A stretch of 64,000 nucleotides of DNA, from positions 372,001 through 436,000 of the forward strand of contig NZ_FSRO01000001.1 in the NCBI RefSeq assembly GCF_900143275.1, in the 5' to 3' direction. The notes beneath the pieces were generated by a model, which saw nothing but the letters and a program-made list of their open reading frames with translations, was not told where the DNA came from and made no database searches. This DNA comes from Nitrosomonas cryotolerans ATCC 49181. Its GTDB lineage: Bacteria > Pseudomonadota > Gammaproteobacteria > Burkholderiales > Nitrosomonadaceae. A program made the position numbers and the translations under genes. Of the stretch, positions 18,316 to 28,258 are shown piece after piece. Position 1 is the stretch's first letter. Each line of letters starts with the position of its first letter.

Positions 18316-18392
18316 GCCCTTAATCGGTGCTAAAGGGCAGATTGAGAACCAATGTAAGCTGAATAAGGTAACGTACGTATTATCTGCCCTTT
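18316..18392 (+). terminator. Alternative hairpins, possible terminator or attenuator
   Basis: An 11-bp perfect inverted repeat AAAGGGCAGAT (18332-18342) / ATCTGCCCTTT (18382-18392) with a 39-base loop. The left arm can instead pair with GCCCTT at 18316-18321. The two structures exclude each other. It may be the terminator of the DUF2024 gene or a leader of the next gene. Confidence 0.45.
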
Positions 18393-18469
18393 ATTTAGTG
18401 AATGAATCTATATTCTTTGGGCTTGATCTCAAGGACTGCAATGATCTTCTATTTCTCAGGATTTTCGTA

Positions 18470-18985
18470 ATGAGATTAAAATTTGAAAAAATATTTATTT
18501 TTGGTGCCATTCTCGTCTTATCCAATGTTGTAGAGGCGTCGGATCCAAAAATGATTGGTGAATACGGTGACTGGACAGCCTATGTTTTTATGGAAAATAA
18601 GAATAAAGTCTGCTACATGCTCAGCCAGCCAAAAAAAGAAGAAGGGAACTATAAACAACGTGGCGATATTTTTGCTTTAATAACTCACCGGCCCGCTGAG
18701 GGGAGCAAGCATGTGTTTAGCTATAATGCAGGCTATCCTTACAAACCAGACAGCGAAGTAACCGTACGAATTGATGGTCAGAATTTTACTCTTTTCACAC
18801 AAGGCGAATCTGCTTGGGCATCTGATGAAGCGACTGATAGTAAACTTGCCCTTGCGATTCAGCGAGGAAGCTCACTTACGGTGAAAGGTTTATCCATGCG
18901 AGGGACAGCAACAACCGATACTTTTGGACTAAAAGGTTCGTCAGCGGCTTATAAAGCCATATCAGCTGAGTGTGGTATTAAGTAA
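18470..18985 (+). CDS. IalB-like exported protein (invasion-associated locus B family)
   Basis: A 171-residue protein with a signal peptide (FIFGAILVLSNVVEAS) and the IalB-type domain: YGDWTAYVF, KVCYMLSQPK, FALITHRP, VFSYNAGYPYKP, AWASDEATDSKLALAIQRG, GTATTDTFGLKG and a final AxCGIK. Two cysteines may form a disulphide. Despite the name, the family is widespread in non-pathogens and its periplasmic role is unclear. I chose ATG 18470 because it begins the signal peptide; the frame opens 24 codons earlier. Confidence 0.75.
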   Translation: MRLKFEKIFIFGAILVLSNVVEASDPKMIGEYGDWTAYVFMENKNKVCYMLSQPKKEEGNYKQRGDIFALITHRPAEGSKHVFSYNAGYPYKPDSEVTVRIDGQNFTLFTQGESAWASDEATDSKLALAIQRGSSLTVKGLSMRGTATTDTFGLKGSSAAYKAISAECGIK

Positions 18986-19098
18986 TCCAGTTGTAGGAAT
19001 TATCTTGCCAATTAGAATTGGAGATGATGGTGGATAACGGATGTATGGATTTATCCAGAGTACGTGAAAGGAATATGAATTGAAGGATATGTTTTTTT

Positions 19099-19443
19099 AT
19101 GAACGATAAAATTACAATTTATCAGAAGCCGACATGCAGTAAATGCAAAGCAACACTCGCTATTTTGGAGGAAAATAACGTTGCGTTTGAATCTATTAAC
19201 TATTATGAGACGCCAATTACGGTGGAAGATCTAAAGGCGCTGATTCAGAAATTAAATTTGTCGTTACGTGATGTGCTACGTAAAGAAGAATCGATAGCAA
19301 TTAATTTTGATGCGATATCAGACGAAGAGCTTATTAAGATAATGGTTGATAATCCTGATCTGATTCAGCGACCCATCGTGGTGCGTGGGGATAAAGCCAT
19401 ATTGTGTCGCCCAGCAGAAAATGTCAAAATCCTATTAGAATAA
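19099..19443 (+). CDS. ArsC/Spx-family reductase-like protein
   Basis: A 114-residue thioredoxin-fold protein of the ArsC family. The N-terminal KPTCSKCKATLAIL carries the catalytic Cys, and LIQRPIVVRGDKAILCRP carries the Arg-Pro typical of the family. Arsenate reductases pass electrons from glutaredoxin. Many ArsC-like proteins near housekeeping genes are of unknown function (YffB type). No arsenite exporter or ArsR lies nearby, so a role in arsenic resistance is unproven. Confidence 0.8.
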   Translation: MNDKITIYQKPTCSKCKATLAILEENNVAFESINYYETPITVEDLKALIQKLNLSLRDVLRKEESIAINFDAISDEELIKIMVDNPDLIQRPIVVRGDKAILCRPAENVKILLE

Positions 19444-19472
19444 TGATTCCTGGCACGAGAGAAGAAAGGGAA

Positions 19473-19498
19473 GGGAACGCGCGCATGCCTGCGTTCCC
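19473..19498 (-). terminator. Rho-independent terminator of the rplS operon
   Basis: Perfect 8-bp stem GGGAACGC/GCGTTCCC with a 10-base loop between the convergent ArsC-like gene and rplS. On the minus strand it is followed by the pyrimidine-rich TTCCCTTTCTTC. Confidence 0.7.
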
Positions 19499-19526
19499 GG
19501 TATGGTGCTCATAGTCATTACTGAGA

Positions 19527-19922
19527 CTAGACTGTTTCCTGTACCGTCTTTTTATTGTTGCTGGCACGAGCAGGAAGTTTTTCGCGAATACGTGCAGATT
19601 TTCCGGAGCGGTCTCTGAGATAATACAGCTTTGCACGGCGTACGGCACCACGACGCTTGATTTCTATATTGGCGATGAGTGGTGAATACGTTTGAAAAGT
19701 CCGTTCTATACCTTCACCATTTGAAATCTTGCGGACAATAAATGCGGAATTGAGGCCTCGGTTACGTTTAGCAATGACCACACCTTCATATGCCTGTATA
19801 CGTTTGCGCTCTCCTTCGACGACATTAACACTCACGATAACCGTATCACCGGGAGAAAAATCAGGTATGTTTTTATTAAGGCGATTGATTTCTTCTGTTT
19901 CTAGTTGCTTGATCAAGTTCAT
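19527..19922 (-). CDS. rplS: 50S ribosomal protein L19
   Basis: A 131-residue ribosomal protein at the 30S-50S interface. Recognised by [52 protein letters not shown] and [17 protein letters not shown]. Last gene of the conserved rpsP-rimM-trmD-rplS operon, 27 bases after trmD. Confidence 0.97.
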   Translation of the reverse strand: MNLIKQLETEEINRLNKNIPDFSPGDTVIVSVNVVEGERKRIQAYEGVVIAKRNRGLNSAFIVRKISNGEGIERTFQTYSPLIANIEIKRRGAVRRAKLYYLRDRSGKSARIREKLPARASNNKKTVQETV

Positions 19923-19949
19923 ATCTTATTCCTTATTTGCCATCTAGCT

Positions 19950-20720
19950 CTATTTAGTTTTATAGGATTGTTTAAATTCTTCCAGCAGCGCTTCTTCTTC
20001 CTCAGTTATTCCACAAACGGTCTTTAATTTCAACAAATCCGGTCGTTTTAGCCACGTTCTGCCCAATGCCTGTTGTAAGCGCCAACGATTTATTTTGCTG
20101 TGATTCCCAGACAATAGTACTGCGGGTACCGCATTCCCTTTATATACCTCTGGACGCGTGTAGTGGGGAAAATCCAGTAGCCCATCTACAAATGAATCCT
20201 GGTGTGCTGATTCTGGGTCGCCGAGTGTTCCGGGAATTTGTCTCGCGATGCTGTCAATTAATACCATCGCTGCTAATTCACCACCGGAGAGCACGTAGTC
20301 GCCGATTGAAATCTCCATATCCACTTGAGATGCTATCAGGCGTTCATCTATTCCCTCATAGCGACCACATAGCAATATTAAGCCTGGTAATTTGCTCAGC
20401 TGTATGACCATCTCATGATTCAGGCTTTTTCCCTGAGGAGAAAGATAAATAACTCTTGTTTTGTCAATTCCCAGTGCCACCTGTCTGGCCTTCGCCTGAG
20501 TAATAGAGGCTTCCAATGGCTGCGCCAACATTACCATGCCCGGCCCTCCGCCATAGGAGCTATCATCTACTGTGCGATATCGATTTTGGGTGAAATCGCG
20601 TGGATTCCACTTAGTTAATCGAAATACGGTGTCTCTATTTGCTTTCCCTGTTACTCCATATTGGGTTACAGCATCAAACATTTCTGGAAAGAGCGTAATG
20701 ACGTCAAATTCAAAAGACAT
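19950..20720 (-). CDS. trmD: tRNA (guanine-37-N1) methyltransferase
   Basis: A 256-residue SPOUT methyltransferase that makes m1G37 in tRNAs with a G at position 36, preventing +1 frameshifts. It shows [32 protein letters not shown], the SAM-binding trefoil knot with [12 protein letters not shown] and [15 protein letters not shown], and the substrate-binding [16 protein letters not shown]. Length is normal. It lies in the ribosomal operon between rimM and rplS. Confidence 0.97.
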   Translation of the reverse strand: MSFEFDVITLFPEMFDAVTQYGVTGKANRDTVFRLTKWNPRDFTQNRYRTVDDSSYGGGPGMVMLAQPLEASITQAKARQVALGIDKTRVIYLSPQGKSLNHEMVIQLSKLPGLILLCGRYEGIDERLIASQVDMEISIGDYVLSGGELAAMVLIDSIARQIPGTLGDPESAHQDSFVDGLLDFPHYTRPEVYKGNAVPAVLLSGNHSKINRWRLQQALGRTWLKRPDLLKLKTVCGITEEEEALLEEFKQSYKTK

Positions 20721-20731
20721 TATCCGTCATC

Positions 20732-21298
20732 TCAATAGTCCATTCCCCAATCTACCGTTATCTGTTTGGATTGCAGATCTACTCTCATAACAACCTGATC
20801 GATAAAAGGAATGAGTCTTTCTTTATTGCCCGCATTAGAATCTTGAACCTGCAGTACATCATTGGCACCTGTTTCCAGCAATCCGATGACTTTACCTAAT
20901 TTCTCAGCTTTCAGATTCACGACGCTGCTGTCGATCAAATCAGACCAGTAATAACCCGATTCACCATTTTCTGCTAGATCAGGTAATTGATTACGCGGAA
21001 TTGCAACCTGTAATCCTTTTAATGGCTCTGCTAAGGTCCGATTATGGTAATTTTCTAGCTCAACAGTTAGGGTGTTACCACTGACGTGGCCAGCGATAAT
21101 TCGAATTTCACGCCAGCCACCATTTTTATCGCCCAGCCACCACGTCGAATAATCAAGCAAACTATCGATGTACTCGGTATAGGGACGAACTTTAATGCAG
21201 CCCCGCACACCGAAAGGGCTGATAACATGCCCCATCACGACCATCTTTTTCTCTGGTTGATTTTGATCAGTCGTTTGCAGGATTTTCTGTTTTTGCAT
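20732..21298 (-). CDS. rimM: 16S rRNA processing/ribosome maturation factor RimM
   Basis: A 188-residue 30S assembly factor that binds S19 and helps mature the 16S 3' domain. The N-terminal RimM domain starts [20 protein letters not shown]; the C-terminal PRC-barrel includes [20 protein letters not shown] and LIPFIDQVV. With ATG 21298 it overlaps rpsP by 32 bases; ATG 21244, which begins directly at the domain, would remove the overlap and is a real alternative. Confidence 0.93.
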   Translation of the reverse strand: MQKQKILQTTDQNQPEKKMVVMGHVISPFGVRGCIKVRPYTEYIDSLLDYSTWWLGDKNGGWREIRIIAGHVSGNTLTVELENYHNRTLAEPLKGLQVAIPRNQLPDLAENGESGYYWSDLIDSSVVNLKAEKLGKVIGLLETGANDVLQVQDSNAGNKERLIPFIDQVVMRVDLQSKQITVDWGMDY

Positions 21299-21533
21299 CA
21301 AACTGTTTAATCAGCCGTGTCACGGTATTAGACATTTGCGCACCTTTGGATTGCCAATAGGTGATACGATCTATCTGCATGCGTAATGCTTCTTCACCTC
21401 CCGTTGCTCTGGGATTATAGAAACCGACTCGCTCAATAAACCTGCCATCACGCGTGTCGCGTGAATCCGCTACAACCATGTTGAAAAAAGGACGCTTTTT
21501 TGCGCCGCCTCGTGCCAGTCTAATAATGACCAT
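21267..21533 (-). CDS. rpsP: 30S ribosomal protein S16
   Basis: An 88-residue ribosomal protein, recognised by [38 protein letters not shown] and [15 protein letters not shown]. First gene of the rpsP-rimM-trmD-rplS operon. Its promoter must lie in the 218-bp divergent gap to the GlcF-like gene. Confidence 0.97.
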   Translation of the reverse strand: MVIIRLARGGAKKRPFFNMVVADSRDTRDGRFIERVGFYNPRATGGEEALRMQIDRITYWQSKGAQMSNTVTRLIKQFDAKTENPAND

Positions 21534-21751
21534 ATTTTTGCCTATGAACTTATAATTTAGCGAAGAATCTAAAAACTCAATAACCCATAATAATACGATA
21601 ATTCTTGTCTTGTTGACAAGTAATAAAATTTTTATATGCGCTTTATGTGTGTGATTCAGTTGTATTTGTTTTGATGTTCCGGATAGGCTGCTTATGTATT
21701 TTACCTGTCTATGTGCAGTGATGATGGCTATGATTAAATTATATAAAGAAG

Positions 21752-23188
21752 ATGCTAATGAGTTCTGTTAAATTTTTGCCCGAATTCTCTCAAGACTTTA
21801 TTCGTAAAGAGGCAGATCGCTGTGTTTCTTGCGGTCTTTGCCTGCCACATTGTCCAACTTACTATTTGACGAAATCGGAAGCGGATTCGCCGCGTGGACG
21901 TATTGCTTTGATGAACGGAGTCGTCAGTGAGCGTATCCCAATGAATGAGCGTTTTATTCAGCATATGGATCGTTGTTTGACTTGCCGCGCGTGCGAGTTG
22001 GTTTGTCCTAATAATGTCGCTTATGGGAAACTGATTGATGAGACGCGTGTCATGATGGCCGCCTCATCATTTACGCCGTTATCTAAGCAGTCTGATCTAA
22101 CAAGGAGTAGGAATAGAGCAGTCAAGAAAAAATCTAGATTACGAATTTTGGCAGAAAAAGAAATTATTGCCAAACCGGCACGTTTTGATAGTTTGCGCCT
22201 GCTTTTTCGTTTTTTCCAGAAAAGCAGGCTGTCGCACTGGTTACAAAAATCAAGGCAATTAGGAAAAATAAAACTGGCTAAGCTCATAGTGCAATTACCA
22301 CCCGTTGGGTTGCCTTATCGTTCTTCTGTAAATAACAGGAAGACAACTCAAAGCAAATGGCAGGAGACTTATCCTGCAGTCGGAGCAGTGCGTGGTGAAG
22401 TAGGGCTATTTTTAGGTTGTGTAGCAAGATTGGTGGATGTAGCTACGCTTAATTCGGCCATCTATGTATTGAATCGTCTCGGTTATACCGTATCTGTGCC
22501 ACCAGATCAGACCTGCTGTGGTGCTTTGCATCAACATAGTGGAGAAACAAGAATGGCGGCACAATTGGCTCAGCAAAATAAAATGGCTTTTGAAAGATAC
22601 AATTTAGATACGATCATCAGTACTGTATCAGGCTGTGGTGTGCAGTTAGTAGAGTCTGGTCATGTTTATGGTCGGGAAGGAAAGAGTGAGCCGGCATCGG
22701 TTTCTCGGAACTCGAGAAATAATCACGTTGTGAGCGGATCAGAAGGAAGTAAAGAAATTAAGCGTCTGAACAGTATTACAGACATCAGCAAGTTTCTAAC
22801 GGTAGCGGAGGGATGGGAGGATATCGAGATACAACCATTACCATATAAAATTGCTGTACACGAACCATGTAGTTTGCGTAATGTGTTGCGTGATCAGGCC
22901 TATCCTTACGCATTGATCGCGCGTATTCCACAAGCAGAAGTGGTACCGTTAAAGGGGAACAGTCAGTGTTGCGGTGCTGCGGGAACTTATTTTCTGGATC
23001 AGCAGGATCTGGCGGAAAAGCTCCTGAATGATAAAGTGTCCGCTGTGCTCGATAGCCGTATACGCTATCTGGTTACATCGAATATCGGATGTTCATTACA
23101 TATTGCGAACGGTCTGCGCGAGATAGGATCGGATGTTGAATTGTTACATCCAGTAACGTTACTCGCAAGACAAATGGGTATACAATAA
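21752..23188 (+). CDS. GlcF-like (Fe-S)-binding oxidoreductase subunit
   Basis: A 478-residue iron-sulphur protein. The N-terminus has two 4Fe-4S motifs, [12 protein letters not shown] and [12 protein letters not shown]. The C-terminal half has two CCG-type domains ending in [10 protein letters not shown] and [10 protein letters not shown]. This matches glycolate oxidase subunit GlcF and related quinone-linked dehydrogenase subunits. It is longer than usual GlcF (about 400 residues) because of basic linkers at residues about 110-200 and 305-345. No GlcD or GlcE lies beside it, so the partner is elsewhere and the substrate is uncertain. Starts at ATG 21752 or 21758. Confidence 0.8.
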   Translation: MLMSSVKFLPEFSQDFIRKEADRCVSCGLCLPHCPTYYLTKSEADSPRGRIALMNGVVSERIPMNERFIQHMDRCLTCRACELVCPNNVAYGKLIDETRVMMAASSFTPLSKQSDLTRSRNRAVKKKSRLRILAEKEIIAKPARFDSLRLLFRFFQKSRLSHWLQKSRQLGKIKLAKLIVQLPPVGLPYRSSVNNRKTTQSKWQETYPAVGAVRGEVGLFLGCVARLVDVATLNSAIYVLNRLGYTVSVPPDQTCCGALHQHSGETRMAAQLAQQNKMAFERYNLDTIISTVSGCGVQLVESGHVYGREGKSEPASVSRNSRNNHVVSGSEGSKEIKRLNSITDISKFLTVAEGWEDIEIQPLPYKIAVHEPCSLRNVLRDQAYPYALIARIPQAEVVPLKGNSQCCGAAGTYFLDQQDLAEKLLNDKVSAVLDSRIRYLVTSNIGCSLHIANGLREIGSDVELLHPVTLLARQMGIQ

Positions 23189-23222
23189 AAAAACCTGAAT
23201 GTTAATAATGCGGGTATTTTTT
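23189..23222 (+). terminator. Probable terminator of the GlcF-like gene
   Basis: AAAAAACCTG pairs with CGGGTATTTTTT directly after the stop codon, ending in a run of six T. The stem is short with one G-T pair. Confidence 0.5.
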
Positions 23223-23310
23223 GAGAAAATACCTATTTGAAATTTAAAAGATACAATGTGCATGGGGATTCACCATGATTAATTCTATCGTTCACTCAGT
23301 TTAATTGATT

Positions 23311-23937
23311 ATGTTCAATATTGATAAATTTATTATCGGCTTTGACGGTGCTTTACGAACACTCCTGGCGCCTGCACAGACGTTGCGCTCTGTTCCAGGC
23401 AGTGATCTGCCTGAAGCGGAATTGACTGATGCAGAAAGGAAAGAATCTACTGCATTAATGCGCATTAACCATGTAGGTGAAGTATGTGCGCAGGCTTTAT
23501 ATCAGGGACAGGCAACAACCGCACAGAATGCAGTGATACAGCAAACCCTGATGCAGGCAGCTCGTGAAGAAACTGAACATCTGGCTTGGACCGAGCGTCG
23601 TATAACAGAACTAGGTGGACATAAGAGTCTGCTTAATCCGCTATGGTACGGCGGTTCTTTTATGATCGGTGTGATAGCGGGTACACTTGGCGACAAATGG
23701 AATCTCGGCTTTCTTGCTGAAACTGAATACCAGGTTGGCGCACATTTGGCAGGTCATTTGCAGCGTTTGCCGCATAATGACGAAAAGAGCCGCGCCATCG
23801 TTGTGCAGATGCAACTTGACGAAGCAAGTCATGCAGCTATGGCCATGTCGCATGGTGGGGCTGAGCTTCCATTACCCGTAAAATTAGCGATGAAAATGGG
23901 TTCAAAAGTGATGACTCGGACAGCATACTGGGTTTAG
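23311..23937 (+). CDS. coq7: Demethoxyubiquinone hydroxylase Coq7
   Basis: A 208-residue di-iron monooxygenase that hydroxylates 2-polyprenyl-3-methyl-6-methoxy-1,4-benzoquinone in ubiquinone synthesis. Ligands are visible in [37 protein letters not shown] and [11 protein letters not shown]. Hydrophobic segments ([12 protein letters not shown]) anchor it to the membrane. I start it at ATG 23311, not the TTG two codons earlier. Its presence fits a ubiquinone-using betaproteobacterium. Confidence 0.95.
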   Translation: MFNIDKFIIGFDGALRTLLAPAQTLRSVPGSDLPEAELTDAERKESTALMRINHVGEVCAQALYQGQATTAQNAVIQQTLMQAAREETEHLAWTERRITELGGHKSLLNPLWYGGSFMIGVIAGTLGDKWNLGFLAETEYQVGAHLAGHLQRLPHNDEKSRAIVVQMQLDEASHAAMAMSHGGAELPLPVKLAMKMGSKVMTRTAYWV

Positions 23938-24044
23938 AAATAGCTTATTGGTGATTTAAATTGCGGCATTATGGGAAGGAATTGGCGCCCGTGAGTTTGC
24001 AGCAAACAAAATGGAAGGCTCATTCATATAGGTAAGACATATTT

Positions 24045-24605
24045 ATGCAGAATCTCAATTTGACTGACCATTTCTTGATTGCAATGCCATCGATGATGGA
24101 TTCTGTTTTTTCAAAAACGCTGACTTATGTTTGTGAGCACAATGAACAGGGAGCGTTGGGATTGGTGATCAATCGTCCAACTGATCTTACTTTAGCGAAT
24201 TTGTTTAAACAGCTGGGTATTCCATCAGCTGATCCGCCGCAGGAAATACCTCCCGTACTTTTTGGTGGGCCAGTACAACTTGATTGTGGATTCGTGTTGC
24301 ATCATCCGGTAGGAAAATGGCAATCAACACTAGCGATAAATCAGAAAGTGGGACTTACGACATCACTTGATATCCTGCAGGCAATCGCAAATTCGGAGGG
24401 CCCTGAACAGATTCTGGTTGCGCTGGGTTACGCAGGATGGGCTCCTGGTCAAATTGAGCATGAATTGGGACAAAATGCATGGCTTACCGTGCCTGCTTCA
24501 TCGAGTGTGATTTTTGATTTACCATCTGAAGAGAAACTGCCTGCTGCGATGAAGTTGTTGGGCATTGATTTTTCCAATTTGTCTAACGAAGTGGGACATG
24601 CCTAG
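24045..24605 (+). CDS. yqgE: YqgE/AlgH family protein
   Basis: A 186-residue protein of the AlgH/YqgE family: [20 protein letters not shown] at the start, [53 protein letters not shown] and AWLTVP. Molecular function is unsettled. The gene precedes ruvX in many proteobacteria, as here, and leads into the pyr genes. Confidence 0.92.
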   Translation: MQNLNLTDHFLIAMPSMMDSVFSKTLTYVCEHNEQGALGLVINRPTDLTLANLFKQLGIPSADPPQEIPPVLFGGPVQLDCGFVLHHPVGKWQSTLAINQKVGLTTSLDILQAIANSEGPEQILVALGYAGWAPGQIEHELGQNAWLTVPASSSVIFDLPSEEKLPAAMKLLGIDFSNLSNEVGHA

Positions 24606-24668
24606 CTTGTCCAGTAGTTGATCATTGATGGGTAATATAGATATGTTGATCCGCAATCGAATGGCCAG

Positions 24669-25115
24669 ATGACGGGTATTACAGAAAATCCATGTGGCAC
24701 CATATTGGCTTTTGATTTCGGGAAAAAGCGCATTGGCGTGGCAATAGGCGATAGCATGTTGCAATTAGCTCATCCACTGGTTACCATCGATAATACAGTA
24801 ACTGAGCAGTGTTTTGCTGCAATCGCAAAATTGATAGAGGCGTGGCAGCCGGTATTATTAGTGGTAGGATTGCCCACTCATGACGACGGGAGAGAGCATG
24901 AATTGACTCGTTTGTGTCGACGTTTTGCGCGGCGTTTAACGGGTCGCTTCGGGCTTGAAATTGTACTCATAGATGAGCGTTATACCTCTATCACGGCTAG
25001 TGTGGCATTGAAGGAATTGGGAGTTAGAGGGAAGAAGCAGAAACCAATGTTGGACCAGATGGCAGCGCAGCAAATACTTCAATCTTTTTTTGATGATAAT
25101 CATGCAGTTACCTGA
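24669..25115 (+). CDS. ruvX: RuvX/YqgF Holliday-junction-resolvase-like protein
   Basis: A 148-residue RNase H-like protein with LAFDFGKKRIGVAIGD (first acidic residue), VVGLPTHDDGREHELT and IDERYTSITA with a later Asp (MLDQMAAQQILQ). The family is linked to pre-16S rRNA end processing. Its 3' end overlaps pyrR by 14 bases, indicating co-translation with the pyrimidine genes. Confidence 0.93.
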   Translation: MTGITENPCGTILAFDFGKKRIGVAIGDSMLQLAHPLVTIDNTVTEQCFAAIAKLIEAWQPVLLVVGLPTHDDGREHELTRLCRRFARRLTGRFGLEIVLIDERYTSITASVALKELGVRGKKQKPMLDQMAAQQILQSFFDDNHAVT

Positions 25116-25608
25116 CGCAGAAGAGTTGTTTCATAATTTAGCTAAGAAAATAAAACCTGATATCGAAAAAGACGTTGCGCTAGTAGGTATACATACCGGG
25201 GGGGTGTGGTTGGCTGAGCGTCTGCATCAGGAATTAAAAGTTATGCTGCCATTGGGCGTGCTGGATGTGTCATTTTATCGCGATGATTTCGATAAAATCG
25301 GATTGCATCCGCAAGTTAAACCTTCTAACATTCCATTTGAAGTCGATGGTTGTCACATTATTCTGGTGGATGATGTCCTTTATACGGGGCGCACTATTCG
25401 AGCAGCCGTCAACGAACTATTTGATTATGGGCGTCCAGCTACAATCCGTTGTGCTACCTTAATTGATCGAGGCGATAGGGAGTTGCCTACTGCTGCCCAG
25501 TATATCGGCGCAAAACTTACTCTGCCGGCGGACAGCATGCTGCAATTAGAACGGGAAGATAACGGTAAATTGAGTCTGAACCTGTGTAGCAAAAATCGAC
25601 CAGAATGA
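25102..25608 (+). CDS. pyrR: Bifunctional PyrR: pyr regulator/uracil phosphoribosyltransferase
   Basis: A 168-residue type I phosphoribosyltransferase. The PRPP loop is [21 protein letters not shown], preceded by [17 protein letters not shown] and DVSFYRDDF. In Gram-positives PyrR binds pyr mRNA; in proteobacteria its regulatory role is less clear and it mostly acts as a uracil phosphoribosyltransferase. I start it at the ATG at 25102; the TTG at 25090 would add four residues. It overlaps pyrB as ATGA. Confidence 0.93.
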   Translation: MQLPDAEELFHNLAKKIKPDIEKDVALVGIHTGGVWLAERLHQELKVMLPLGVLDVSFYRDDFDKIGLHPQVKPSNIPFEVDGCHIILVDDVLYTGRTIRAAVNELFDYGRPATIRCATLIDRGDRELPTAAQYIGAKLTLPADSMLQLEREDNGKLSLNLCSKNRPE

Positions 25609-26558
25609 TGAACAGAAATCCACAGTTGAATAGGAAGGGTGAGCTACAACATCTGCTTACTACTGAAGGGTTGCCCTTGTCTATTTTGTTGAATATCCTG
25701 GATACGGCCGAATCTTTTGTTGGCGTAACCGAACGTGATGTTAAGAAAATACCGTTATTGCGCGGGAAGTCTATTTTTAATCTTTTTTTCGAAGCCAGTA
25801 CTCGTACCCGCACAACCTTTGAGATTGCGGCCAAGCGGTTGTCAGCAGATGTACTGAATTTGAATATCGCGGTTTCTGCGCAGTCTAAGGGTGAGACATT
25901 GCTCGATACCGTTAATAATCTCTCGGCCATGAACGCCGATATGTTTATTGTGCGACATTCGCAAAGCGGCGCCGCGCATTTGATAGCCAGTCATGTTCAA
26001 CCGGAGATTCATGTCATTAATGCGGGTGATGGGCGTCATGCACATCCTACACAAGCGTTATTGGATATGTTTACTATTCGACGCTATAAACATGATTTTC
26101 ATAATCTACGTGTAGCGATTATCGGGGACATTCTGCATTCTAGAGTGGCCCGTTCTCAAATTCATGCGTTGACTACATTGGGTGTGCCAGAAGTGCGGGT
26201 AATTGCACCTAAAACCTTGTTACCCAGCAAAGTTGAGCGTCTTGGTGTGCATGTCTATCATGACATGAGAAAAGGATTGAAAGACGTGGATGTATTGCTG
26301 ATGTTGCGATTACAGAATGAACGGATGGAAGGCGCAAGCCTGCCTAGCTTTGAGGAATATTTTAAATATTACGGATTGACTCAGGAAAAATTAGCACTGG
26401 CTCAACATGATGCCATTGTGATGCATCCGGGCCCAATGAATCGTGGTGTGGAAATTGATTCTGTTGTTGCTGACGGCAAACAGTCGGTCATTCTGCCGCA
26501 AGTTACATTCGGTATCGCGGTGCGTATGGCAGTGATGTCCATTCTAGCCGGCCATTAG
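25605..26558 (+). CDS. pyrB: Aspartate carbamoyltransferase, catalytic chain
   Basis: A 317-residue ATCase making carbamoyl-aspartate from carbamoyl phosphate and aspartate, the first committed step of pyrimidine synthesis. The carbamoyl-phosphate loop [28 protein letters not shown] and [14 protein letters not shown] are all present. No pyrI is adjacent. Instead a pseudo-dihydroorotase follows, as in Pseudomonas-type class A ATCase, where PyrC' is needed to assemble the enzyme. Confidence 0.96.
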   Translation: MMNRNPQLNRKGELQHLLTTEGLPLSILLNILDTAESFVGVTERDVKKIPLLRGKSIFNLFFEASTRTRTTFEIAAKRLSADVLNLNIAVSAQSKGETLLDTVNNLSAMNADMFIVRHSQSGAAHLIASHVQPEIHVINAGDGRHAHPTQALLDMFTIRRYKHDFHNLRVAIIGDILHSRVARSQIHALTTLGVPEVRVIAPKTLLPSKVERLGVHVYHDMRKGLKDVDVLLMLRLQNERMEGASLPSFEEYFKYYGLTQEKLALAQHDAIVMHPGPMNRGVEIDSVVADGKQSVILPQVTFGIAVRMAVMSILAGH

Positions 26559-26786
26559 ATGCAGGCATGATGGCTAAGTTGGCTATTGATGAGAAGTAGT
26601 AGTTTTTTATAAAATAAATGGCTGGATTATTTTGGTTTTGAATCATCGCGTATTTTATATCATGAAAATATAAAATGATACGTACAGTTTCTTTTATTTG
26701 TATCACTGTTCAGTTTTTATTCGATAGGTTACTAGATCAAAGGATAAGCAGGAAGCTCGAGTGATGAGTTGACCCAAATACAGGCT

Positions 26787-28061
26787 ATGAAAATTTGTAT
26801 AAAGAATGGACGTCTAGTAGATCCCAGAAATAATATTGATGCAGTTAGGGATGTGTTTATTGCCGCAGGTAAAATTATCGCGATAGGTGCTGCGCCTGAT
26901 GATTTCTGTGCAGACCGGGTGATTGATGCCAATAAATTTGTGGTATGTCCGGGCCTGGTTGATTTATCAGTACGGTTACGTGAACCAGGGTTAGAGTACA
27001 GGGCTACCCTTGAGTCAGAAATGGGCGCTGCTGTTGCGGGAGGAATTACCAGTTTTGCTTGTCCGCCTGATACAGATCCCCCCCTGGACGAACCGGGATT
27101 GGTAGAGATGTTGAAACATCGTGCTAAAAGCCTGAATCAGGCGAATATCTACCCTATTGGCGCATTAACGCAGGGTTTGAAGGGTATGCGGTTAACCGAA
27201 ATGGCGGAGCTATACGATGCTGGCTGTATTGCTTTTGGTCAGCCGGATGTACTGCTTTCGGATATGAAGGTATTGATGCAAGCCATGCAGTATGCGTCCA
27301 CTTTTGGTTATAGTGTGTGGCTGCGTCCACAGGATAAAAGCTTAACCAGCCAAGGTGTGGCGCATGATGGCGAAGTAGCGACTCGACTGGGTCTGCCAGC
27401 TGTTCCTGTTTGTGCAGAGACGCTTGCTTTGTCGAATATCATCTTATTGGCACGCGAGACGGGCGTCAGCGTGCACCTGTGCCGCATCTCCAGTGCGGAA
27501 GGTGTTGCGATGATACGCAGCGCCAAACAACAAGGTTTGCCGATTACGTGCGACGTCGCGATTAACCATGTACATCTTTCCGAGATGGATATTGGTTTTT
27601 TCAATTCAAATTGCCATTTGATGCCGCCATTACGTAGTGCAAGTGATCGAGATACCTTGCGTAGCGGGTTACTTGACGGCACGATTGATGCGGTATGCTC
27701 GGACCATGCTCCAGTAGATGAAGATGCAAAACTACTACCTTTTGGGCAGGCTGAAGTTGGAGCAACGGGTGTGGAGTTACTGCTGTCCTTGATATTCAAA
27801 TGGGGAGTAGAAACGCGCCTTCCGCTTGCAACCGTATTAGCTAAGATTACATTGGAACCTGCACGTATATTGGGCATTGATGCAGGTCATTTGTCACTGG
27901 GCGCTGCCGCTGATGTGTGTATCTTTGATCCTGAGCAATACTGGAAAGTGGCGTCTACAGTAATAATCAGTCAAGGTAAGAATACTCCCTTTCTGGGAAT
28001 GGAATTGCCGGCTAAAGTTCAATACACCTTAGTCAATGGGCATATCGTGTATGAGCATTGA
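26787..28061 (+). CDS. pyrC': Pseudo-dihydroorotase PyrC', predicted non-catalytic
   Basis: A 424-residue amidohydrolase-fold protein of the type I dihydroorotase family. In active enzymes the first metal site is an HxH within PGLVDxHxHxREPG. Here the stretch reads PGLVDLSVRLREPG, so both histidines are replaced (Ser and Arg). CDVAINHVHLSE and CSDHAPVDEDAK remain. It is predicted not to hydrolyse dihydroorotate and to act as the structural partner of PyrB, as reported for Pseudomonas PyrC'. A true PyrC must be elsewhere. I start it at ATG 26787; a 228-bp gap separates it from pyrB. Confidence 0.9.
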   Translation: MKICIKNGRLVDPRNNIDAVRDVFIAAGKIIAIGAAPDDFCADRVIDANKFVVCPGLVDLSVRLREPGLEYRATLESEMGAAVAGGITSFACPPDTDPPLDEPGLVEMLKHRAKSLNQANIYPIGALTQGLKGMRLTEMAELYDAGCIAFGQPDVLLSDMKVLMQAMQYASTFGYSVWLRPQDKSLTSQGVAHDGEVATRLGLPAVPVCAETLALSNIILLARETGVSVHLCRISSAEGVAMIRSAKQQGLPITCDVAINHVHLSEMDIGFFNSNCHLMPPLRSASDRDTLRSGLLDGTIDAVCSDHAPVDEDAKLLPFGQAEVGATGVELLLSLIFKWGVETRLPLATVLAKITLEPARILGIDAGHLSLGAAADVCIFDPEQYWKVASTVIISQGKNTPFLGMELPAKVQYTLVNGHIVYEH

Positions 28062-28258
28062 AGTTTAATTCACATGCTTTATGAAGTTACACGCATACGT
28101 TATTCATATTCTGATTCATTTGGAAACCTTCGTAGAACCCTCATTTGATGCGTGAGTAGTTTGATATTATCAAAACCCGATACCGTAGCCTGCTGCAAAC
28201 ATTGGGGAGAGTACAATTTTTAGATTAATCTGTTTCTACAATTATTACCTGGAGCAAT

